64,000 nucleotides of DNA. It comes from Acanthochromis polyacanthus (lineage: Eukaryota; Chordata; Actinopteri; Pomacentridae). The stretch is taken from assembly GCF_021347895.1 (NCBI RefSeq), contig NC_067122.1, positions 35,620,215 to 35,684,214 on the forward strand, read 5' to 3'. The translations under genes were made by a program, and so were the position numbers. Numbering within the stretch: position 1 is the first letter of the stretch; each line of letters opens with the position of its first letter. Positions 34,801-45,912 of the stretch are shown here, piece by piece. Below the pieces are notes generated by a model, which was not told the DNA's origin, made no database searches, and saw nothing but the letters and a program-made list of their open reading frames with translations.

Positions 34801-35585
34801 CAAGGGAAATCCACAGGAGTGGTTAGAAGTTCACTGAAGACAAACACACTGATGATTGCAGTATACAAAGATTAGTAGAAGGGATTCTGGGTATCCTTTG
34901 GGATCAACATGAACTCCAGACACGAGAGTTTAAGGGTATCTTTAAACCTCTAATGTAGATTTTCAGCAGAGTAAGACTCACTAGGACATGACTCTAAGGC
35001 ACTAATACAGTCCTCCCAAGTTTCAATCCTGAAATGACATCCTCAATACGTACAGAATGTTTGCATTTTTAAAAACCTTAGAAACTTCAAATGAACAATT
35101 TGTGCCAGTTCACTTTGCGTTAACACACCAAAACGGTTCAGCTAAACTGCAATCTAAATTATGCGTTGCCTTAATCTGTCATAAATATGTTTCTAATCAA
35201 TGTATCTTTGGCTGTAAAGGAGCAGTAAAATGCATCACAGACAATCAGAGGGGACAGAAGTTGTGACCGTGTTGATCCAGAAAATGGAGAAGATGCTTCA
35301 AACACGTAGTGACAAGGCTCCATTTTGATCCAAACTGAGATATTTTCTAAAGTCTGACTAAGTCATTTTCTTACCTAATCTTAACTAACCGTAACTGAAA
35401 CATTTCAAACCACGATATGTTCCTAAACTTGATCATGTAGTTTTTGTGCTAAACCTAACCAGATAGCAAGTGAAAACTGACAATAAACAAGAGAAAAACC
35501 AAAAGGAATTCTGAGATTTATGGTCTCTCATCCTTCACAGGATGCAAACTGAGATGTCAGATTATGTTTACTTCAGAATATAAGG
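31850..35585. other. non-genic stretch
   Basis: AT-rich, no recognised element ends. Short open frames near 33209-33663 overlap on both strands without motifs. The segment about 35330-35500 is a distant copy of 24330-24490. Confidence 0.5.
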
Positions 35586-35589
35586 ACAT

Positions 35590-36135
35590 CACTTTGTTTA
35601 GACCGGGATGTTTCACACATTGGTCAGGATTGCAGGTTCCCTCTTGACATTTGCATCAGCTGCAACTCTCAAGCCCTTGAATGCTGTTTATCACTCTACA
35701 CTCAGATGTTTGACTGGTGATAATTACAACACTCATCCCTGCATGCTGAAGTTGGATGGCCTCCGGCTGCAGGTCCTGGCTGAAAAATTCCTGAAAAATT
35801 CAGTTTTATTCACTATGCACTTGCAACCTGAACAATTTGATTTGCAAGAAATCTCAGGCCTGATTTATTATTATGATTTGGACGGTTCAGGTTTTTGATT
35901 TCATCCCATTTGACTTCCAGTTGCTTTTGTTTTTGATGATTTATTAATTTTTGAAACCTATATGCATAAAAAAAGGTTATGTTTACGAACCTTCCCTTTC
36001 AATATTGTATTGGTGTTTGATTTCATTTATGACAACATTTTTATTCTCTTATTTCACTACATTGTGATGTGACATTGTGTGGCCTTTATACCTCGGTGTA
36101 CTCTCTGTTTAAATAAAGCTTGATGATGAAGAATG
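35590..36135 (+). pseudogene. LINE ORF2 C-terminal fragment with 3' end
   Basis: Plus-strand open frame 35608-35898 contains TLKPLNAVYHSTLRCLTGD followed by NYNTHPCML, the conserved tail of a fish LINE protein family (seen in L1-/Rex-like elements). It is 5'-truncated and ends in a 3' UTR with TTTAAATAAAGCTTGATGATGAAG. About 97 codons survive; no reverse-transcriptase core. The clade is uncertain. Confidence 0.6.
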
Positions 36136-36264
36136 AAGAACCAAGTAGGCTGCTTTTATTGATTTTTTTGCTGAATGCATGGTTGTCCCTAATGTGTATC
36201 AGTAAAACAACTCAAAATCATTTCTGCTTCTTCAAAATTTGTATAACTACAAATGTATACACAA

Positions 36265-36474
36265 TGTAGACAATTTAGAATCACCAATTAACCTCAGCAT
36301 ATTTTTGGACTGTGGGAGGAAGCTGAAGAACCTGGAGAAAACCCACGTATATACATGGAGAACATGCAAACTCCATGTAGAAAGATCCCAGGAAGACCGG
36401 GACGTGAACTGGGGATCTTCTAGCTGCAAGGCGACAGTGCTAACCACTGTTCCACTGTGCAGCCCAAGTTACTA
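36265..36474 (-). mobile_element. ATGG-tailed SINE, copy 3 (tail truncated)
   Basis: Minus-strand head and middle of the SINE: GACAATTTAGAATCACC, GGACTGTGGGAGGAAGC, GAGAAAACCCACG, GAAAGATCCCAGGAAG, and CACTGTGCAGCCC at the head end. The GGAT tail half is missing. Confidence 0.8.
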
Positions 36475-36479
36475 ACCAA

Positions 36480-37770
36480 AAACGGAGATCAATGAAATTA
36501 AAATTAAATTGTTGACCAAAGGTAACAAACATAAACTGACAGAAATTTGACTCAAAATCATAAATTCTCACTGTAAAATGAAAATAACGTCAAACGGGAC
36601 TTACAGTTTCCTTTACACTCCACATAAATCTGAAGTTTTTGTCTATTTTTGATAAAGTCACATGCTTCATTTATTCACTCAGTCTGTCTCTTCTACACTT
36701 CGTCAAACTTTGCTTTATTGATACACCAACACTTTTTTTTTTTTTTTTCAATATTTGAAGAGAGATTTTTGGCACCTCTTGTGGAGAGTTGTTATTTGTT
36801 GTACTGAGGTGCTTCCGTTATTACACCTCATAAAATTCCTGCCATGTATCAGTGGCTTTGGGAGAAAAGAAATCTTTTTACTGAGATAAGCACAAAGCTG
36901 CTGCAGCAGTTGGGTCTGGTATGTAGGAGCAGGAGGATATTCAAGGAAACGGTGCTGTGGGAAAAGACAGAGTCTCATGGATGCTGCTGGAGTGAAGATG
37001 TGGAAGGTAGATTAGAGTACAGCAGGTAGATGGAGTGGAGGGTTTAGTCTCCCCTTCAATGACAGAGAGATGGCAAAAGGAGGGGAGCAGATTAAGATTT
37101 CGACAGCTCCTGCAAACGGGGGATAGAGGGAGAGAGTGACTGACAGTTACCTCCAGGGGGATTATGAGTCGGAGGCATGTGGGGGATTGTGGGATATGTG
37201 GATTGAGTGGTAAACTGTAACAAAATGAAATAAAAAGCTTTAGTGTACTCCATCGTCCCAGAGTGTGTTTGTGTCTCTTTTTTTTTTGGCAAATAATCCC
37301 TTTCATCCACAAAGCAATTGAAAGAGCTGCTAAGTCCAGCACTTGATGTACAGTTATGTTTTACTGGAGAGCAAGTTTTGTACCATGACACATCAAACAG
37401 TGAAGAAACTTTACAAATAGCTTCTTTTTCTTTTCACAGGAAGGCCAAACTAACGTTAGGTAGTGTTCAGTGGTATGTTTGCTTTTTTTTAAAATTTTGG
37501 ACAGTTGATGAAAATGAGCAATTGCTATTTTTGGCCCAAAGAACACAGGCCTTCCTCACTGTATTATCCATCCTAGGACTTCTTCCTCTTTACAAAAGAG
37601 AAATTGAAGGTGAAATGCGACTGTTTAGGAGATTCAGGCCACATTCCAGAGGGTGGTTGATATTATGACATAAGAGGACTTTCATTAAGCAAGACAGAAG
37701 TGTAGGAAGTCTAGTGCTGCATGAGGAAGCTTTGTGATGAAAACCATTTTTATTGTATATTGTGGTTGTT
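36480..37770. other. non-genic stretch
   Basis: T16-18 run at about 36733-36749 and otherwise unassigned sequence. Overlapping two-strand open frames of about 100-133 codons at 36941-37391 (minus) and 37318-37668 (plus) show no domain. Confidence 0.45.
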
Positions 37771-37774
37771 ACAG

Positions 37775-38850
37775 TCAAGTCAACTTTACTTATATAGCAC
37801 ATAAAAACAACCAGGGTTGGCCAAAGTACTTTACAGTTCAAAATAGAAAACAAGACATAATCTGTGAGGAAATATATCGAAATATACAGAGCAATACGAA
37901 CAATGACATCTATCAGGTGTCAGCGCTCAACTACAATTAAAAGCCAGAGAGTACATGTGTGTTTTCAGTAGAAGCTTGAAGGTATTATGAGGACGAAGGG
38001 CTCTAATCTGCATCAGTAAGAGGTTCCACAGACCAGGGTCAGCTACAGAAAAGACTCGGTCACCTCTGGTTCTGGATCTGGGAACTTTAAGGATCATCTG
38101 ATTGGCCGACCTTAGCTATAAAACTGGAGTGATGTGCTTCTGTCTTTTTGTCCCTGGTCGAAGTTAGGCAGCAGCATTTAGAACCAGCTGAAGCCGATGA
38201 AGAGAATCTGGTCCAGATCCACATCCAGAGAGTTACAGTAGTCCACCCAAGGTGTGATGAAGGCATGTATGACTCTCTGAAAGTGGGCCTGGGATCTTTC
38301 TGCATGGAGTTTGCATGTTCTCCCTGTGCATGCGTGGGTTTTCTCCGGGTACTCCCGCTTCCTCCCACAGTCCAAAAACATGCTGAGGTTAATTGATAAC
38401 TCTAAATTGTCCGTAGGTGTGAATGTGAGTGTGATTGTGTGTCTGTATATGTAGCCCTGTGACAGACTGGTGACCTGTCCAGGGTGTCCCCTGCCTTCAC
38501 CCGAATCAGCTGGGATAGACTCCAGCACCCCCCGTGACCCTAGTGAGGATGAAGCGGTGTATAGAGGATCGATGGATGGATTCTCTCAGAGTTGTTGTGG
38601 GACAGATAGAGCTTTACTTTGGTCAACAGCCTGAACTGGAAGAATCCGGTTTTGTCAACAGAAATGATTTGCTGATCAAATTTAAAAGCACTCTCAAAAA
38701 TCACACCCAGATTTTTTGAAGAGTGTTGATTATAGACATCCAGAGGGCCAAGAGCACTGACACTACAAACAACAATCTCTGTTTTGGTTTCATTAAGAGA
38801 AAGAAAATTAATGTCCACCCATGTTTTTTGGATCCTCTAGGCAGTTCTGT
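37775..38850 (-). pseudogene. LINE reverse-transcriptase C-terminal fragment, SINE-interrupted
   Basis: The minus strand reads WMDINFLSLNETKTEIVV, SKNLGVIFES and KLYLSHNNSERI (38600-38850). After a SINE insertion it continues RVIHAFIT and WVDYCNSLD (about 38180-38280), all conserved in L2/Rex1-type ORF2. The 3' UTR extends to a CAAGTCAACTTTACTTATATAG terminus at about 37775, typical of fish LINE 3' ends. The YADD box is absent (5'-truncated). The plus-strand open frames here are antisense. Confidence 0.75.
38284..38580 (+). mobile_element. ATGG-tailed SINE, copy 4 (head truncated)
   Basis: Starts at GGGCCTGGGATCTTTCTGC, so the tRNA-like head is missing, and ends GATCGATGGATGG. It splits the LINE fragment precisely at the NNSERV codons. 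Imperfect flanks GACTCTCTGA and GATTCTCTCAGA are the likely target-site duplication. Confidence 0.8.
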
Positions 38851-40875
38851 AATGGCTGCGATGAACCAGAATTTCTGGGTCTGCAAAACAGTGAAAGGAA
38901 AAGTTATGACAGCTAACATGTACAAGGAAAATAGAAGTGTAAAATTCAAAGCCTTTTTTAGATATGAAAACATTTACTTCTGCCATTTCTTAGCTTGGCA
39001 AAAAAATGAAGCATCTTTGCAGTATTTTGATGAAAATCCAAAGACACATTAAAGGTACATGTGGGGACTTTCATTGTGTTGCAAAAGGAGCACAACATGG
39101 GACCAAGTAAGGTTAAAAAAATTAGAGGCATAGTGTCAAATGTTTTGATTGGAAAGCTTCTCTTTCAGATTAATAGGTTTGTTCTGTCCATGTTAATATA
39201 CTTGAACTAAAATAAACTCTGCTGCAGTAAGTTCCACACTTTAAATCCAAATCCACTTTAATAAAATTAGAGTTTGCAGTTAAAAGTTCAACAAACTAAT
39301 TTCCTCAAGTTCCAGAGCATTTCTTCTGTAGCGTGCCTGTGAACAGATCAAAACCATGGGCTGTCCTCTACTAGGATTATGCTTCTGCTCAAATTTAAAT
39401 TCCCACTCTTATAAAAAAATAAAATCTTTTTACCTCATCCATGAGAATCACCAACACTGTGGTCTGAAGTCATTTTTATCTTTATAATTGTGGTCTTCAC
39501 ATTCTAAAAGTAACATGTCTGTTATTACGAATGACTGATGGATGAACTTGCCTCTTCTACTGTTGGCAATTGTCTTTTTTGTTTTTCATTAACATATTTT
39601 GTGATCTTGTTAAGAAAAAAATAGATACAAATACAGATTGTTATTAGCAATAAAGACTCAAATTTCCAGATCAATTTGCTCTCCAGTCAATGCAACTCAA
39701 ACACTAGGAAATAGTGTTGGGGACTATTGTCTGTGACGGATGAATTTACCTTTGATGCTGAAGATAAGGGCAGCAGGCAGTGTTATCACTACAAAAACAT
39801 GCTTATTATACTTGACACGCTCAGGCAGCTAAAACACGTATGTAAACCATTAATGCATGAATTATTCCTTTTTCCTTCATTACTGCATGAATTATTCCTT
39901 TTTATCCGTAGAGGTCAGACTCTGTTCAAACAAACTAACACCATTAAACTGTGTTAGAAAGAGAATGAGGTCACATCATCGCGGCCCAGAAGCACAAACT
40001 TCAGTCAGCCTGGGATAGATTTCAAGAGTTACTGCAGACAGAACACCGAAAGGTTTTTACATAATGAGCTCTTTCTTTTCAGTAAGCAACTTTTTCAGAC
40101 AGGATTCTGATTGCGTGTGAAGTGTGAGATTGTTACTGACTGCGAGACAAGATGGGACGGTGCTGACATGAGAAACATCGGACAGCCACGTTTGTTTCGA
40201 CAGTACAGGAAACATCAAAGCCTCTGCTATCATGTCATCTGTCGCCATGGCAACACAAAGCAAGAGGAGTTCACAGCCAGGTCAGACACTTTGTTGGAGT
40301 GAAGACTTTGTCGCACAGAGGGGATTGTTTAAAGCTTCACTTGGTGTGTGTTTGGTAATTCTGTCCTCTGCAGTTCACATTTTGAAAGACTCTCAGGTCA
40401 GAGGATAAAACTGTGGATTCAAATGGAGGTCAGACAAAAGTCACACTGCAATCCACTACTTTAAAACATGCTAATTAATAACAAGCTATGATAGTGAAGG
40501 TTCTTAAAATAACACAGGCCTGAAAACACATCCAAGTGTTCAAATTAATAGTCTCATCAGGCTAGCAGAGCCAGTGTGCTTTTCCGGCTATTACAAGTGT
40601 CCTATTATCAGTGTATTGTAGCTTCTTAGTGTCACTTAGAAAAAGGATCTTACACATTATACAAGAAAAGACACAAAACCGACCAACGATGAAAAAAAGA
40701 TACTGGACTGATGCAACATTTCAATTAAGGGAAAGAAAGGGGAAAAGCATTATGCAGCCGAAGCCGCTGCAGGAGTCTCATTGAAGACCCCATGAACACT
40801 CGCAGTAAGAACTAATGTAAAAAACAACTGATGTAAACATTTTGTCATTTTAAGAATAAAAACTGGCAGTGGGAT
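38851..40875. other. non-genic stretch
   Basis: Unassigned DNA; includes a 25-base tandem duplication around 39855-39905 (TGCATGAATTATTCCTTTTT twice). No gene. Confidence 0.5.
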
Positions 40876-40877
40876 AC

Positions 40878-41119
40878 CATCCATCGATCCTCTATACACT
40901 GCTTTATCCTCACTAGGGTCACTGGAGTCTATCCCAGCTGACTCGGGTGAAGGCAGGGGACACCCTGGACAGGTCACCAGTCTGTCACAGGGCTACATAT
41001 ACAGACACACAATCACACTCACATTCACACCTACGGACAATTTAGAGTCATCAATTAACCTCAGCATGTTTTGGACTGTGGGAGGAAGCTGGAGTACCCG
41101 GAGAAAACCCACGCATCTA
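40878..41119 (-). mobile_element. ATGG-tailed SINE, copy 5 (head missing)
   Basis: Minus-strand SINE running from its tail (CCATCCATCG) to GAGAAAACCCACGCAT, where it stops abruptly and the small-ORF unit begins. The head half is not found downstream, so this is a junction, not a simple insertion. Confidence 0.8.
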
Positions 41120-41273
41120 CTGAAGGAGGCGCTCGCACTTTTCTCCTTTCCGTCTCTATCTATATCTGTTCTTCCCCCATATCCTTGTGTACTCTGCTTG
41201 CTGCAACTTTTGTCTTGTCTCGTTCGCCTGACTTGGAGCGATCTAATGGCACTGGACCTTCGAAACACCGATC

Positions 41274-41756
41274 ATGGAATTGATTAGCTGGTCTCTCAAC
41301 GCCATTGACAAGATTGCCGTCACTAAGAGCATGGGCTTAGGGGAGCCTACCTGCCTGGATGGGAGTTTTGCCTCTGGTTACGTGATCGACTCGTGGGGGA
41401 CGTGGAGAGGGATCATGTGCTTGACACCCCTATCCGTGGAGGATGTGAAAGATGTTTATATATTCGGATTTATGATGACAGGTCTGCTGATAATTGGTTT
41501 GATTGTGGAACTGAGCTTCTGGAAAATTAGGAGCTCAGCAGAGAAAAATGACGTCCAAACTCTGCTGATCCTTGCAAACGATCGGATCAAGGCTGCTGGT
41601 GACCGGAGTGATGAACTCAAACGTAAGATGGACAATTTGCTTGGTGTGACTGTTGATTTGAGTCGCAAAGTGGATGCCATCAGGGAACTGTTTTTTCAGG
41701 GAAATATTTTTTTAGTAAGGAGCACTTGTTTTCTAACATCAGCTGTTGGCATGTAG
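41274..41756 (+). CDS. 160-aa protein: one transmembrane helix plus coiled coil, unknown function
   Basis: Clean 160-codon frame, ATG at 41274 (ATCATGG context), TAG at 41754. Residues 1-60 are a soluble segment with two cysteines (about C27 and C49), a GEPTCLDGSF motif, and conserved-looking W residues. Residues about 61-83 form a strong hydrophobic helix (IFGFMMTGLLIIGLIVEL). It is followed by basic FWKIRS and a heptad-like amphipathic stretch (about 88-140: LLILANDRIKAA, DELKRKMDNLLG, LSRKVDAIREL), suggesting a single-pass membrane protein with a cytoplasmic coiled coil. The last 15 residues look less constrained. A pyrimidine-rich leader (41130-41180) precedes it and AATAAA follows at 41844. 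I have a faint memory of similar multicopy fish ORFs but cannot confirm it; it may be an accessory ORF of a retroelement. No known domain recognised. Confidence 0.6.
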   Translation: MELISWSLNAIDKIAVTKSMGLGEPTCLDGSFASGYVIDSWGTWRGIMCLTPLSVEDVKDVYIFGFMMTGLLIIGLIVELSFWKIRSSAEKNDVQTLLILANDRIKAAGDRSDELKRKMDNLLGVTVDLSRKVDAIRELFFQGNIFLVRSTCFLTSAVGM

Positions 41757-41843
41757 TTAGTTTGTGTTTTTCTATGAGGAAAACAGTTCTGTACACTGAA
41801 CATGGAACCTGGTGAGTGCCAGGAAGGCATTCTGCTAAATGTA

Positions 41844-41849
41844 AATAAA
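41844..41849 (+). terminator. possible polyadenylation signal after the small membrane ORF
   Basis: AATAAA in AAATGTAAATAAACATCAG, 88 bases after the stop codon. It fits a processed transcript end, but no poly(A) tract follows. Confidence 0.4.
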
Positions 41850-42193
41850 CATCAGTGTTACTTTAATGTTGCAATGAGTTTGCTATTGTTTGTTATTGAT
41901 GGTTCTTTTTAAGGAATATAATTTATGTAATTTTTTTAGAAACAAAAAGTTAATGAAGTTATTAAAAGACAGATATGTTTGTTGTATAAGTTATTACTCC
42001 TCCAAGGAGGTGGAGTTTGAGAAATAACTTAAACAACAAAACAAACAAAAGTTTATTTCTTTTGTATTTCTCTACATTTTTCATCTGTCTGCTACATTCA
42101 CAGATTACATCAAAGTCAAAATACAACTATAGTGATTATATTCAACATTTTACAACTTTTTGTTTACTCAAGCACTGTCCTCTAAAGTGGTTT

Positions 42194-42667
42194 CCCAGAT
42201 AGCAAACTATGGGTGAATCAATGTTGAATCTCTGTTGAGATCTAACGTTGAAATTATACGGAAAGCGCAAGGTTGATAAAATGTTGAGTCAACGTTTGCT
42301 TTTCAACCATAAATCACACTTTACCCAGATAGCAAAAGATGTTAAATCAATGTTGAATTAGGGTTAAGAAGGTTGAATTGTGGTTACGGTTGAAGACTGA
42401 TGGTTGGATCAACGTTGATTCAACAACATTTTGTCAACATTGAAGTTTGTGTTTAAAAGATGCCATTGAATCTACATTGTATTTTGGTTTAATTAAAATG
42501 TTTGACAGGTCAATGTTTAATTAATGTTGAATCTATGTTTGCAAACACGTAATCTATGTAAGCAAACGTTGACTCAACATTTTATTAACCTTGCGCTTTC
42601 TGTATAATTTCTACATTAGGTCTCAACAGAGATTCAACATTGATTCACCCATAGTTTGCTATCTGGG
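42194..42667. mobile_element. MITE with about 105-bp terminal inverted repeats
   Basis: Begins CCCAGATAGCAAACTATGGG and ends in its reverse complement. The arms stay inverted for roughly 105 bp (through GCGCAAGGTT and ACTCAACGTTTGCTT) with scattered mismatches. An internal repeat of the terminus (CCCAGATAGCAAAAGATG at 42325) suggests a nested or duplicated end. The whole element is built of GTTGA/TCAAC words. No TSD is evident (left flank GGTTT, right TTATT) and there is no ORF. Confidence 0.85.
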
Positions 42668-42689
42668 TTATTATGGGATGGCTACACTG

Positions 42690-43128
42690 TTAGCCGTTAG
42701 CAGGACTGTTGTAGGTAACGTTAGCTCTGGTGCTAACAACAACATGTTTTACTGTCGGCTTGTAATGCTGCGGTGATCAGAAAACTGTTTATTGCACAAT
42801 TTGCACATAACCATGCCTTTATCCAAGCTGCAATCAGGAAGATTTTTACAAGAAAACTTTCTGCCTAACAAGCTCAATCTCATCTTCCTTCACTGTTCAC
42901 CAGTGCGCTGACATCACTCAGTACTTCCTGTGCTTCTTCATCGTGGCTGGCAAACAGACTTTAGGTTCATTACCTTCACTTACTGGGCTGGAGTGTTCAT
43001 CAGAGTTACTGGCGTGCCAGAAATTAGGGAACTAAGAAAGGTGCGATTAATTGTGTTAATTTATTTAATGCGTTGTTTTTTTATGCAATTAATTAATCAA
43101 AATTAATGTGGTAAAGTCCAAGCCCTAA
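42690..43128 (-). mobile_element. hAT-like repeat fragment
   Basis: The right end reads, on the minus strand, TAGGGCTTGGACTTTACCAC then ATTAATTTTGATTAATTAAT, a terminus I recognise from non-autonomous hAT elements of fish. The leftward body includes AACGTTAGCTCTGGTGCTAAC. The left boundary is uncertain. Non-coding. Confidence 0.4.
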
Positions 43129-43192
43129 TAGACACTTAATTTTTTCTGACGTTTGTACATGAAGATGTTTCACAAAGGCTTTTGCTTTGCAG

Positions 43193-43331
43193 CATAAAAC
43201 GTTCAGAGATGACTCCACTGGAGCAGATGTCTTCTGATTTAACTTCTCTGACAGCAACAGGAACTGAACAATTAAAACCAGATGTTGTGCAGGGTATACA
43301 TCTGTCTGAGGAAGACGTGCAGCTCATCTCG
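43193..43331 (+). other. exon-like open block, unassigned
   Basis: TTTTGCTTTGCAG precedes it and ATCTCG|GTACCA follows, and one frame is open throughout (IKRSEMTPLEQMSSDLTSL...). No recognisable domain; it could be a host exon or chance. Confidence 0.2.
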
Positions 43332-43959
43332 GTACCACCTTCTCATTATGCTAACAGGCGCTGGCTCTTGTAGAACACTGTGTAAAACAGAAAAATATGG
43401 ATTTGTTTGGGGGAAGAACAATGTGGCAACAGGGAGAGAATCTGATCACTAAGACAGGCTGGCATCAATGTTTGACCGAATAAGGACTTTTTCTCTAGTT
43501 GCTGAGGGAGTAAAATGGCTGCCAGCCAGTAAATGCTTCCACAGTCGAAAAGTGCGCTCTACTGCCATCATCATCACAACATCAACCTTCTACACCACAA
43601 ACTGTAGAGAAAAAAACAGACACTAGTAGAATAATGCAAAAGCACAGCATTATTATCAGCAATGTGATTAAAGGTACTGTCAGTATTTTCCTTTGAAAAT
43701 TCAGTCACCGCAAATCTGTGGTTCCTTATACCTGCAGGCTGGACCTTCTGCTGTGAGCTAGAAGTCAACTAGTTCAAATGAAGCCACTGAGTTCACTGAG
43801 GCTAAAGGGTAGAACAAGGATACCATGAAATCTGCCTGATGTGATGAAAACTGTCAGCTGCAGCCCAACATGGTGGAGCTGGCACATTATCGTAGGACTC
43901 ATGAGAGATTCAGAGGATTTTTACATCAACCTGGACACTCTGCAGTTAGAGAACTATAA

Positions 43960-44690
43960 GGGTGCTTTCACACCTGTTAGTCCGTTAAAGTGGTTCGTTT
44001 GGACCCAAAAGTTGTTACAATGTTGCTAATTTCAACTGCTTCAGTTCGCATTCACACCAGTGTTTTCGCAGTTGAACCAACTACGATGAATGTTATATCT
44101 CCCCCTAGTCGTTTGGCGGCGCTGTTCACAAAAATAATGACGTAGGCGCAGCATGTGAAGAGGGAAAAATCCCAGAAGAAAACAACAGGCTGTGTTTATT
44201 CCATGGATCGAGGTTTATCCGTAAACAATGAACTATGTTCTCCTGTTCCTTCTTGTTGCCATATATTCGTATCATTGCTTTATGCAGCAAGCACAAATAC
44301 TGCTGTTGTTCCAGCATGAAGCTCACATTCGGTACGAGAACATTACACAGTCGTTTTTGGCACGGAGAAGATGCATTGCAAGACGTTATCGTTATCCCAA
44401 AATTCCCCGTGCAGGTTGCTACGGAAGCTCCTGTAGACCAAAAAGTCTGCTGCGCCATCAAACCGGTCCGAATGGAGACAGGTTTGTGTTCTCACCAGGA
44501 GCGAACCGAACTGGAGTTCACATAGAAACGGACCGAGACCACCTCTCGAAGGTGGTCTCGGTCCGGTTCTTTAGTCCACACCAAAAACATCTGGTCTGCT
44601 TTCACACCAGCCCAAACGAACCGTACTTGCTGGTGTTGCGGACTCCAGTCCGCTTTAAGCGGACCAAAATGCGTATGTGTGAAAGCACCC
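43960..44690. mobile_element. PIF/Harbinger-like non-autonomous element
   Basis: GGGTGCTTTCACAC at the left is inverted as GTGTGAAAGCACCC at the right, and the 3-bp TAA flanks both ends (43957-43959, 44691-44693), the TWA target site of PIF/Harbinger. Inner subterminal text repeats in inverted form (e.g. GTTCGTTTGGACC versus GGTCCGCTT-like segments). A 164-codon plus-strand frame (44228-44722) spans most of it: hydrophobic start, then EAHIRYENITQSFLARRR. This may be a leftover of an autonomous partner's ORF, but it runs into the TIR. Confidence 0.8.
44529..44565. repeat. 16-bp perfect hairpin in the Harbinger-like MITE
   Basis: CGGACCGAGACCACCT, a 5-base loop CTCGA, then the exact reverse complement. 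Confidence 0.95.
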
Positions 44691-44737
44691 TAAGACAGGA
44701 TGAGATAAAGGCAGCTGGTTAGCATAAACTGAACATC

Positions 44738-44822
44738 CTTCCATTATCCATACACCGCTTAATCCTCATTAGGGTCACAGGAGGCTGGAGTCCATCTTTC
44801 TAGTCTTCAGACTGTGGGTGGA
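44738..44822 (-). mobile_element. ATGG-tailed SINE, copy 6 (short fragment)
   Basis: Tail-side piece only: CCATTATCCATACACCGC, then CCTCATTAGGGTCAC and GGCTGGAGTC, ending near GACTGTGGG. Confidence 0.65.
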
Positions 44823-45142
44823 AAAATAACTGAACTTGCAAAGTAAGATACAATTACCCTCGAAGTGGAAACTGTCATTGCGCAGGAATATTTGTTAAAC
44901 TGTTAACACTGGTATCTTTACTGTCGGAGACTCAAGGTGCAGCTAGGGTAGATAATATTTTAAGTTACATAGATCAGTCCAGTGATTCTCATCTGGCTGC
45001 TTTCGGGATCAAGCTTCCTGAAAGGGTCACCAGATTCATTTAAAGTTCTGATACACGTACAGAACCCACACACTGTCTAACTTGCAATGACAAGTTTCTT
45101 AATGCAACATTTTGGTGCTAAACATAAGACATACCCAAGGTA

Positions 45143-45325
45143 CACTGTCACAAGTTTCTGTAGTTTTTACAGTAATATTACTGTAAAATGACCAAATATC
45201 TACTGTAGAACCTGTTTACAGTAAGTTGCTGTAGATCTGCAATGCATCATTAGTAAAATTCACCGAGAGGGTAAATTTACAGCAGAATTTTTTTTTTTTT
45301 ACTGTGAATCACATTACAGTAATTT
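45143..45325. repeat. left subterminal TACTGTA array
   Basis: At least six copies of TACTGTA/TACAGTA or one-base variants, e.g. TTTTTACAGTAATATTACTG and CTACTGTAG. Probable transposase-binding sites by analogy with CACTA elements. Confidence 0.65.
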
Positions 45326-45689
45326 TGAGCATTTTGCATTATTCAAGGAGGAGGAGGAGCTGGCGCCATCTTAATATTCTCTGAAGTTTAACAGGTGCCT
45401 GCAGGTGGTGGCCTGTTTAAGTGAAAAGTCGTTTTCTGGACCTTACTCCAAAAGCATCTACTCTATTTTGTCTGTTACTTCAGGAGGTAAGTCACTTCAA
45501 TATTTTAGAATTTTATGTTAAATCAAGTTTTGTCAGGTAATTGTCCGGCGTGTCTAACGGTAAGAGAGAAGTAAAGAGACATGCTCCTTAGCTAGTAAGC
45601 TAGTGTACTGAACTTCAGTAAACTACTGGCTAATGAAATTTTGATAAGAGTTCGGTTTTTACATTCGTTGATAATTTTAAGAGAGTACA

Positions 45690-45873
45690 TTTCAGTTTTT
45701 CTTTTTTAATAAATTTGCAAAACTTTCTACATTTCTGTTTTTTTTCTGTCAAGATGGGGTGCTGAGTGTACATTAATGAGAAATAAAATGAACTTTTTTG
45801 ATTTTGGCAAATGGCAGCAATGACACAGAGTGAAAAATTTCAAGGGGTCTGAATACTTTCCGTACCCACTGTA
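45690..45873 (+). mobile_element. Tc1-like 3' terminal fragment
   Basis: TTAATAAATTTGCAAAACTT, AATAAAATGAAC, AGAGTGAAAAATTTCAAGGG and the end TCTGAATACTTTCCGTACCC plus ACTGTA are the 3' terminus of a common fish Tc1 family (from memory). It ends at TA (45872-45873), just before the C2H2 exon. Confidence 0.65.
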
Positions 45874-45912
45874 TTTAGACTATATACAGAAATACACCGA
45901 TTTCCATAAAAC

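Noticed and set aside
36941..37668. Two-strand ORFs of 99-133 codons
   Set aside because: No recognisable domains, no splice support, overlapping on opposite strands.
43193..43331. Exon-like block as a confident host gene
   Set aside because: Splice signals are only moderate and no homology is recognised; kept as a low-confidence feature only.
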